From positions 1 to 39,433 of the IMG/VR virus record IMGVR_UViG_3300042114_000023: 39,433 bases of DNA; one strand, given 5' to 3'. The notes beneath the pieces are model-generated. The model made no database searches. It had not been told where the DNA came from and saw nothing but the letters and a program-made list of their open reading frames with translations. Shown one piece after another: positions 34,162 through 39,433 of this stretch. A program made the position numbers and the translations under genes. Source of the DNA: a virus. How positions within the stretch are numbered: position 1 is the stretch's first letter; each line of letters begins with the position of its first letter.

Positions 34162-35223
34162 TTAGCTACGCATTACACTATTATAGAACTTCTCGTAATC
34201 CTCGTCACTCATATTCACGAAGTCGGTCTCTGTCGTCTTAGACGATGTAGCTCTACTTTGAGTAGGGGCTGCAGCCTTTTTCTTCTGAACTACTTGTTGA
34301 CGTTTCTCACTTTTCACTTCCATATTTTTACTATCTTTAGCTATTTCAGCTTCATAGTATAGTTTCTCTGCAGCTAAGTAATAATCCAGCTTACTCTTTT
34401 TCCCATTATCTAGAATCTCCATTCTGAGAGCTTCAGGAGCTACTTTCGCATACACCCCTTTTTTTATCTCATTATGCAGACCTCGAATCATCTGAGGATT
34501 TTCAGCAAGCACCTTTCTACTTTCACTATCCCACTGAGTATCTACAACTTTTTGGGTCATTTCATACTCAGCATCTTTACTGATTTCAGCAACAATCTCC
34601 TGTATTGCACTAGTAGATTCATCTACACCATGCTCATTAGGAACGTACTTACTAACAGCTTCAGTGTCAATATCCAGTGGGTCTACACCCAGTCCTTTGA
34701 CGAATGATTGTAAGGCTTCTTTACTTCCCTTCTTCATATCTATTAAAGTATTAATGTCAGACTCTGTCAACCCATTCTCTTTCATGGCACTTATACTACG
34801 TCTGAAAGGGGCTATGTCAGCCATCTTTCTCTTATAGTCAGCACCCATACTCGCCATTTGATAGACTTCATCTAAACTTTTCACTGGTATATCGACACCA
34901 TTAGCACGAACTGGTCTCAAACCTGATTCTGCTTTCGCCTTTTCTTCCACTTTAGCTTCTGGTTCTTCCTCTACGGATTCCTTCACCTCAACTTCTTCTT
35001 TGGCTTGTTCATCATCGGAGTCTTCATCGCCTACAGTTTCTGAATTATCAGCAGCAGTAGGTTTTTCATCTACTTCTTCAGCTGGTTCATCATCCTGTGT
35101 TTCGTCAGGTTGTTCCGCTTCATCAAACACTTTATTAGCATCATACGCACCCTGTTCTATTTCTTCGTCAGAAGCTCTCCATAGGGCTTCTTCTTCGGCA
35201 GTCATTTCCATTATATCACTCAT
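34162..35223 (-). CDS. Scaffold-like acidic protein (N4 gp57 position)
   Basis: This 353-residue protein has an extremely acidic first 100 residues (runs such as EEVDEKPTAADNSE, EEVEVKESVEEEPEAKVEEK), a helical coiled-coil middle and a Lys/Gln-rich end. The acidic N-terminus plus helices, directly upstream of the capsid gene, fits a scaffolding protein of the N4 gp57 type. Function is inferred from composition and position. It starts at ATG 35223, three bases after the preceding stop. Confidence 0.75.
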   Translation of the reverse strand: MSDIMEMTAEEEALWRASDEEIEQGAYDANKVFDEAEQPDETQDDEPAEEVDEKPTAADNSETVGDEDSDDEQAKEEVEVKESVEEEPEAKVEEKAKAESGLRPVRANGVDIPVKSLDEVYQMASMGADYKRKMADIAPFRRSISAMKENGLTESDINTLIDMKKGSKEALQSFVKGLGVDPLDIDTEAVSKYVPNEHGVDESTSAIQEIVAEISKDAEYEMTQKVVDTQWDSESRKVLAENPQMIRGLHNEIKKGVYAKVAPEALRMEILDNGKKSKLDYYLAAEKLYYEAEIAKDSKNMEVKSEKRQQVVQKKKAAAPTQSRATSSKTTETDFVNMSDEDYEKFYNSVMRS

Positions 35224-35226
35224 GGC

Positions 35227-35538
35227 TTACTCTTCTGAATCTATTACAGATTCTGCTTCTGCTCTCAATGCTTCATGAGCACTCTCTCCAAGTCTTTCCA
35301 CAATAAGTAAAAAGTTCTGCAATACACTCACACCATGCAGATCCGAATAGATACCAGCTCTATCCACTCCAGGTGTAGCTAGCATACTTACTTGATTTAA
35401 TGGGTATAATTCCATAAAACCATATTCAATAAGATGCTTGAAGTCAGCATTTTTACTTAGACGCTCATAAGCATCATACAATTTAGCAGTTAATTCTGCA
35501 TTTTCTCTAAGGTTGGTATTCGGTTTGTCTTTAATCAT
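35227..35538 (-). CDS. Small conserved head-region protein (N4 gp58 position)
   Basis: This 103-residue helical protein includes HLIEYGFMELYPLNQVSMLA and RAGIYSDLHGVSVLQNFL, with an acidic C-terminus ESVIDSEE. It lies between portal and scaffold, the place of the small gp58 gene of N4. I know of no function. ATG 35538 is favoured over an upstream TTG (35553) because GAAAGG precedes it. An extended -10 promoter lies further upstream at 35602-35610. Confidence 0.6.
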   Translation of the reverse strand: MIKDKPNTNLRENAELTAKLYDAYERLSKNADFKHLIEYGFMELYPLNQVSMLATPGVDRAGIYSDLHGVSVLQNFLLIVERLGESAHEALRAEAESVIDSEE

Positions 35539-35601
35539 AAAGGACCCTTTCAATTATCTATAGATTCAGCTTTTATCCACATCAGTTTTTAGTGCTGTAG
35601 A

Positions 35602-35610
35602 ATTATACCA
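35602..35610 (-). promoter_or_regulatory. Extended -10 promoter at the portal stop codon
   Basis: The minus strand reads TGGTATAAT overlapping the portal stop codon, 64 bases upstream of the gp58-position gene. It would add transcription to the small gene, scaffold and capsid. At the -35 position there is only GCTACA (three of six matches). Confidence 0.5.
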
Positions 35611-37591
35611 CAGATTTATTCATTGTAGCTATTTGTTGCTTAACTACTTCACCATCTATTTTCTGACCTTGTTTTTCCATCTCTCTTTGATGAGGAATTC
35701 CCTGTTCTCTCTCAAGGAAGTCAATATCCTTGAGGTCAGTCTCAGAATGAGCCATTCTAGCTTTAGCTTGTTCCACCATAGTCTTAGCTTTTTTGAGTTC
35801 TACATCCACAGCATTTTCTTGACCTTTAGCTTGCTCATTGAATACCTCAGCTTCTAGTTTAGCTATCTGTAGTTCTTGTATTTTCATAGCCATAGGATCT
35901 GGTTGAGGTGCATATTCTTCTATCATTTTAGCTAGGTCTGGCATCTTATTCAATCTAGCTATTTCACTCATGATTATTTTACGCATACCCTCATCCATAG
36001 ATTGAGCCATAGTCTGCATTAAGAAACCTAGCTCCTGAGCCTTAGCTGCGTTATCCTCAGCTGTGCTTACAGATATATCTATATCTATTAATCCGCTTAC
36101 ATCATCGTCATGTCCTGGAACTACTTCTTCGTTAGTAATTCTCATGATATCTTCAGCATCTAGGAACTCTACATTATACGCCATCCACTTTCTCAGTAAT
36201 GGTTTTACTAAATTCTCAGCTATGCTTCTCACTATGTTTAATCTACGTGTACTAGTTGCATCTAATGCTCCTCTAGCACCAGTAGCTGTACTTCCGAGAC
36301 TTGCTCCACTGATACCACCACTGAAGGATTTAACACCAGTTAGGGATTCTATATCATTATTCATTAGTCCAAACATATCGAATGCACTACCAGGTATTTG
36401 ATTGAAGCTACCGTCCCAGAAATCTGTAGGACTATTGTTGAACTCAAAGTTATCCCCACTCAGAAATTTCTTTCTATTGAGTGTATCTAGGGCACCTTTC
36501 TTGACACCTTTCTGACCATTAGTGCTTTGAGCCATGTTATCTATAATACCTCTCAGAATAGCAGTCTTCACCTTCTGATTGTCCCCTATCATTTCCATGT
36601 TACTTTCACCGAACAAGCTAAATGGTACACTATTAAATGGAGCTACTATGAACGGTAGTTTCTTATCAGGAAATGGGTTTTCTTCTATTCTAATTACAGT
36701 ACTTCCTACCCATGTACACACTATAGGTTCTACGATACCATCACCATTCCTATCGAAATTACCCCAGTACTCATACACTAGTAGCTTCTTTCTAGCATCA
36801 TCACTGAATCTGAACTTAGTTAGGTCTTCACTAATATACATATAGCTAGATCCATCTAGAGTTTGATTTACATCAAGATCTACCTTATCGAGATTCCTAT
36901 ATCTACCATCAGCTTTTAACGTAGATATATCACTTTCATATCTATAGATTATAAATTGGGCATTATCTATGTCATCTTGACATGTAGGATCTATGAACAC
37001 ATCCTCATTTCTACATACCTTAGCAGTAGGTTTGTTTACTAGTACCCTAGTTTGTCTATCTAGTCTAACACCTCTCTGATATTGCATACCATCAAATGGA
37101 TTAATTTCCATCACAGGTACTTCCACTTCTATCTCGTCTTCCTCATACTTCCATCCAGTCTGTACTACACATGTACCTTCTTGGTCTAATACTTTAATAG
37201 CTTTAGTCATGAAATTGAATCTGTTGAATTGTCTACAGAATTGAGTATTGAGTATTAGTTCATTCTGTCTAGCTAAAGGTCTATCCTCAAACGATACAGG
37301 ATTGCCTTTTACTATATCTCCAGTACTTACAAATGGATCTATCAGGGTTGCATGTTGCCATTCACCTTGTCTTTTCCCATCTCTAGATACTATAGAGGAT
37401 CTACCTTTTACTTCATTGCCGTAAGGTTTACCTTCATACTCATTTTTCCATTTATCTATCTTACCATCTAGGTCACGTCTTTGTAATTCAGCACTTCTCA
37501 AGTCACTCTTGAAGATACGTAGCATTTCAGATATACCTACTTTCGTACTTGCAGTGCCTTGTCCCATACTAGTATATTCGTTTGTGCTCAT
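35603..37591 (-). CDS. Portal protein (N4 gp59-like)
   Basis: This 662-residue protein has features of podoviral portals of the N4 gp59 type: an N-terminal region with RRDLDGKIDKWKNEYEGKPY and VSFEDRPLARQNELILN, a central SRYE-like YRYESDISTLK, and a helix/loop SFSGGISGASLGSTATGARG. A long coiled-coil C-terminus follows (about 540-650, Gln/Lys/Glu-rich, KAKTMVEQAKARMAHSETD), which forms the portal barrel or crown. It is the first gene of the head operon, after a 138-base gap containing a TATAAT box. Confidence 0.85.
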   Translation of the reverse strand: MSTNEYTSMGQGTASTKVGISEMLRIFKSDLRSAELQRRDLDGKIDKWKNEYEGKPYGNEVKGRSSIVSRDGKRQGEWQHATLIDPFVSTGDIVKGNPVSFEDRPLARQNELILNTQFCRQFNRFNFMTKAIKVLDQEGTCVVQTGWKYEEDEIEVEVPVMEINPFDGMQYQRGVRLDRQTRVLVNKPTAKVCRNEDVFIDPTCQDDIDNAQFIIYRYESDISTLKADGRYRNLDKVDLDVNQTLDGSSYMYISEDLTKFRFSDDARKKLLVYEYWGNFDRNGDGIVEPIVCTWVGSTVIRIEENPFPDKKLPFIVAPFNSVPFSLFGESNMEMIGDNQKVKTAILRGIIDNMAQSTNGQKGVKKGALDTLNRKKFLSGDNFEFNNSPTDFWDGSFNQIPGSAFDMFGLMNNDIESLTGVKSFSGGISGASLGSTATGARGALDATSTRRLNIVRSIAENLVKPLLRKWMAYNVEFLDAEDIMRITNEEVVPGHDDDVSGLIDIDISVSTAEDNAAKAQELGFLMQTMAQSMDEGMRKIIMSEIARLNKMPDLAKMIEEYAPQPDPMAMKIQELQIAKLEAEVFNEQAKGQENAVDVELKKAKTMVEQAKARMAHSETDLKDIDFLEREQGIPHQREMEKQGQKIDGEVVKQQIATMNKSVV

Positions 37592-37728
37592 TCTTTACCT
37601 ACTTTAATTATCTTAGTTTATAGAGTGTTCTCAGATATTCTTTAGTTCCCTGATACTCTGCCTTAAACCGACACATTTTGATGTATTGAAACTAGTCGGT
37701 CCTTTACTTTAAGGTATTATACTATACT
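37592..37728 (-). promoter_or_regulatory. Intergenic region upstream of the portal gene
   Basis: This 137-base gap holds a -10-like TAGTATAAT on the minus strand (37724-37716) without a visible -35, and an inverted repeat ACCGAC/GTCGGT (37667-37672, 37695-37700) in the leader. An inner ACAT/ATGT stem lies in its loop. The hairpin lies between the putative start site and the portal ATG and could be a leader structure or a terminator for the lysis genes. Confidence 0.4.
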
Positions 37729-38139
37729 TTACACGATTTCGAGAGTTATATGCTCTGTCTCGGACTCTAACTTCTTCATCAAAGTAACCAGTGCAGTCTT
37801 ACTATCTCCTATCCATGCATCATTATCGTTTACATTTCTATTGCCTACAAGTATACATCCTTCCGTATGACTAGCAGTATTTCCACTATGTATACGAATA
37901 CCAGTAAATTGAGGCACATCTAGCAATATAGGAAGTACTTTCAAGAATCTAGTACTTTTAGTAAGTTTTACTTCGTATACACCTCTAGGAATACAGGTAT
38001 TATTCTGTATTTTTATACCCCCAGTTTCTAAGAATCTATCTTCATCTTCTAACGTGTAGCACTCGAATGTGCCATTGACGTACAGTCTACCTTCAGTAGC
38101 TTTGTTATGTGAAGCCCCTCGTACAAGTTGTAAATACAT
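37729..38139 (-). CDS. DUF5675-family protein, putative peptidoglycan-active
   Basis: This 136-residue beta-rich protein carries the DUF5675 pattern: ATEGRLYVNG, CYTLEDEDR, IPRGVYEVKLTKS and GIRIHSGNTASHTEGCILVG (H84, H91, C95). The H...SHxxGC segment resembles the active-site motif of L,D-transpeptidases (HG...SxGC), which is why a cell-wall role is often suspected; this is not proved. It is in the lysis-like cassette beside the holin. ATG 38139 has AGGAG upstream and is preferred over TTG 38154. Confidence 0.75.
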   Translation of the reverse strand: MYLQLVRGASHNKATEGRLYVNGTFECYTLEDEDRFLETGGIKIQNNTCIPRGVYEVKLTKSTRFLKVLPILLDVPQFTGIRIHSGNTASHTEGCILVGNRNVNDNDAWIGDSKTALVTLMKKLESETEHITLEIV

Positions 38140-38150
38140 ACTATCTCCTA

Positions 38151-38567
38151 TCAATTATTTATTGACTTAATTTTCTCTACTGTTCTACCCGCAAAATAGA
38201 AAGACATAATTAACATGCCCCAGTTACCTAACAGCTCAACGTAAGCTGGGGTTACCTCAAACTCAAACCCACTAGATATACTCAGTAAAGAATACATCAC
38301 TAGTATGTAGATTAGTGCTAAAGGTCTAATATTCTTACTCAACCAGCTATCGCTTTTCATGTCATTCTCATGCCTGATGGTGACTTGTTTTGAGTACTCT
38401 AAATCTATGCTATCTGCTTGTGTCTTAGCATCAAGCTCTATTTTTACTAGCTCATTCTTTAACTGTAGTTTCTCAGCATCAGAAGTCACTAAGCGATCAA
38501 TGGCTTCACCTGCCTTCTCTACCACGGTTCCTACACTACTTGTGAATACATCTGTTATCCAACTCAT
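38151..38567 (-). CDS. Holin (GTA_holin_3TM-like)
   Basis: This 138-residue protein has a helical N-terminal part (AGEAIDRLVTSDAEKLQLKN, then ELVKIELDAK) and hydrophobic helices at about 83-100 (RPLALIYILVMYSLL) and 113-128 (LLGNWGMLIMSFYFAGRTVE). The D(R/K)LVTSDxEKLxLKNEL signature is that of the gene-transfer-agent-type 3-TM holin family. It probably makes the membrane lesion at lysis. It starts four bases after the preceding stop, with GGGG upstream, and ends next to the DUF5675 gene. Confidence 0.75.
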   Translation of the reverse strand: MSWITDVFTSSVGTVVEKAGEAIDRLVTSDAEKLQLKNELVKIELDAKTQADSIDLEYSKQVTIRHENDMKSDSWLSKNIRPLALIYILVMYSLLSISSGFEFEVTPAYVELLGNWGMLIMSFYFAGRTVEKIKSINN

Positions 38568-38571
38568 CTTA

Positions 38572-38937
38572 TTACCCCTGTGCTTTTATAGTCCAAATAA
38601 TTAAACCAATGAGTGTGGTTGCAAGTGCGGCTACAACTGTTTTACCAATTGTCACGAAGATATTGTATAGTGTACACGCCTTTGCAACTTTTGGAACTAA
38701 TTCGGATACATTTTTATTTGTGTGGTCGATACGAGTATGAAGTAAATCATTAGCGAGTTTCTGTGCTACATAGCGAGTTTCAGCTCGTTCTTCCATTATA
38801 CGTATATCAGATTGCATAGTGACCAAAGACTCCATTGCGTTAGCCATTTTGTCGACACTTTTGCCTATATACTTTAAATCAGTATGGAATGCGTTAAACT
38901 CTTTTTCAAGCCTATCTACTCTTACGTCGTCCCCCAT
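38572..38937 (-). CDS. Coiled-coil protein with C-terminal TM (XhlA/antiholin-like)
   Basis: This 121-residue protein has a long heptad-like helix (about 5-95: DRLEKEFNAFHTDLKYIGKS, VDKMANAMESLVTM) followed by one C-terminal membrane helix (VVAALATTLIGLIIWTI). This is the layout of XhlA-type lysis accessory or antiholin proteins, and it is next to the holin. Its ATG overlaps the previous stop as TAATG, after a GGGGGAG site. Confidence 0.55.
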   Translation of the reverse strand: MGDDVRVDRLEKEFNAFHTDLKYIGKSVDKMANAMESLVTMQSDIRIMEERAETRYVAQKLANDLLHTRIDHTNKNVSELVPKVAKACTLYNIFVTIGKTVVAALATTLIGLIIWTIKAQG

Positions 38938-39185
38938 TACTCCCCCCTACTTCTAAAACAGTGATTACTGTCCATTTTCTTAAGTATAAAACATATAGCA
39001 TTATCAAACCATGTTGCTTTGCCGCTCTCAACAAGTCTGCCAATATGAGAGCTGATTGTCTCATCCTGGGAACCATTCCAAAATACAACGTTGCACATCT
39101 GGTCAAACACTAACAAAAAACGCTGAATGCGACTGCGTTTTTCTATGTCTCGCTTAAACTTTAGTATTAGGAGTTCTCTTTCCAT
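38937..39185 (-). CDS. Conserved small phage protein with DQxxN...DETIS motif
   Basis: This 82-residue protein has LLVFDQMCNVVFWNGSQDET, then ISSHIGRLVESGK and a final His in MDSNHCFRS. I recognise the DQxxNxxxxNGxxDETISxHxxR motif as a small protein found in many tailed phages, often near lysis genes, with unknown activity. It starts with MERELL after AGGAG and closely resembles the start of the next small gene. It ends in a TAATG overlap. Confidence 0.7.
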   Translation of the reverse strand: MERELLILKFKRDIEKRSRIQRFLLVFDQMCNVVFWNGSQDETISSHIGRLVESGKATWFDNAICFILKKMDSNHCFRSRGE

Positions 39186-39186
39186 C

Positions 39187-39327
39187 TTATACTCCTATCT
39201 CGTGCATAAGGATTTTTTCATGTGTACGTTTAACACGGGTACGTACGACGTAGGGAGTGACACCTGACGATGGTGTAAAACATTGTATCTTATACCCAAA
39301 TCTATCTACTAATAGTGCTCTTTCCAT
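39187..39327 (-). CDS. Hypothetical 46-residue protein
   Basis: This short frame starts at ATG 39327 after AAAGGATATAAA and codes for MERALLVDRFGYKIQCFTPS followed by a basic segment (RTRVKRTHEKILMHEIGV). It ends one base before the next ATG. The first six residues match those of the following gene (MERxLL), suggesting a local duplication of the start region. Function is unknown. Confidence 0.5.
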   Translation of the reverse strand: MERALLVDRFGYKIQCFTPSSGVTPYVVRTRVKRTHEKILMHEIGV

Positions 39328-39358
39328 TTTATATCCTTTTATTATTGTGTAAGTATAG

Positions 39359-39433
39359 CTAAATTTCTTCTATACCCAAAGCTAACCATTCGCTTCTATT
39401 AGCAAATTTTAGAGCAATTGTATCGTCACGCCC
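39359..39433 (-). CDS. C-terminal fragment of an unidentified gene (cut by window edge)
   Basis: An open minus-strand frame enters from the right edge and ends at the stop 39361-39359. It encodes GRDDTIALKFANRSEWLALG and a short end IEEI. It is too short to name and is placed as the next gene of the same operon. Confidence 0.4.
   Translation of the reverse strand, partial: GRDDTIALKFANRSEWLALGIEEI

Noticed and set aside
35000-35278. Ser-rich plus-strand frame opposite the scaffold gene
   Set aside because: Reverse complement of the acidic Glu-rich region; low complexity explains it.
37667-37700. ACCGAC/GTCGGT repeat as an N4-type vRNAP hairpin promoter
   Set aside because: The loop is 22 bases, whereas N4 vRNAP promoters have a short stem with a three-base loop; kept only as a leader hairpin.
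1-39433. CRISPR arrays, tRNA genes, integrase or attachment sites
   Set aside because: No regularly spaced repeats, cloverleaf-like segments or recombinase motifs were seen by eye.

Overview
The window is a piece of an AT-rich tailed-phage genome, most likely a podovirus related to Escherichia phage N4 (Schitoviridae-like). Four things support this. There is a very large single-subunit RNA polymerase gene in the virion operon, with all T7/N4-type polymerase motifs at almost the spacing of N4 gp50. Around it are an N4 gp56-type major capsid protein, a scaffold-like protein and an N4 gp59-type portal, in N4 order. The replication genes run family A DNA polymerase, DUF3987-type helicase/primase, Sak4-like ATPase, ssDNA-binding-like protein, as N4 39-42-43-44/45 do. 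No integrase, tRNA, terminase, tail appendage or N4-type RNAP1/2 gene was seen; those are presumably outside the window. The host is not shown directly. Several extended -10 promoters of form TGnTATAAT without a -35 box, the AT-richness, and an oxygen-requiring ribonucleotide reductase beside a radical-SAM enzyme would fit a microaerophilic Campylobacterota host, but that is inference.

Left half (1-15818, plus strand): tightly packed early/middle genes with many ATGA and TAATG overlaps. In order: a winged-helix protein; DNA polymerase interrupted by a td-like group I intron that carries an HNH endonuclease; small unknown proteins; a Myb/SANT-like protein; the helicase/primase; the Sak4-like ATPase; the SSB-like protein; ribonucleotide reductase nrdA and nrdB; two all-alpha NTP pyrophosphohydrolases; a ClpP-like protease; a PIN-PhoH ATPase; and small proteins ending with two membrane peptides. 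Together they replicate the genome and control the dNTP pool.

Right half (39433 down to 15801, minus strand): virion and lysis genes. From the right: a small lysis-like cassette (two related small proteins, a coiled-coil/TM protein, a GTA-type holin, a DUF5675 protein), portal, small protein, scaffold, major capsid protein, double terminator, small virion proteins, a coiled-coil protein, a short protein with a tail-fibre motif, an unusual 869-residue radical-SAM/SPASM fusion, two probable ejection proteins, the virion RNA polymerase, and a 1283-residue protein with a zinc-protease motif. The two halves converge at about 15.80-15.82 kb on a nested inverted repeat that probably terminates both transcripts.

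The two most striking features are these. (1) A complete radical-SAM/SPASM enzyme is fused in frame to a cysteine-poor membrane protein of the virion operon, with a CFCVCDCVC motif at the junction that could be its substrate. (2) The N4-type giant virion RNA polymerase is split into two translationally coupled genes exactly where the polymerase domain ends, and the detached C-terminal gene carries an HExxH zincin motif.
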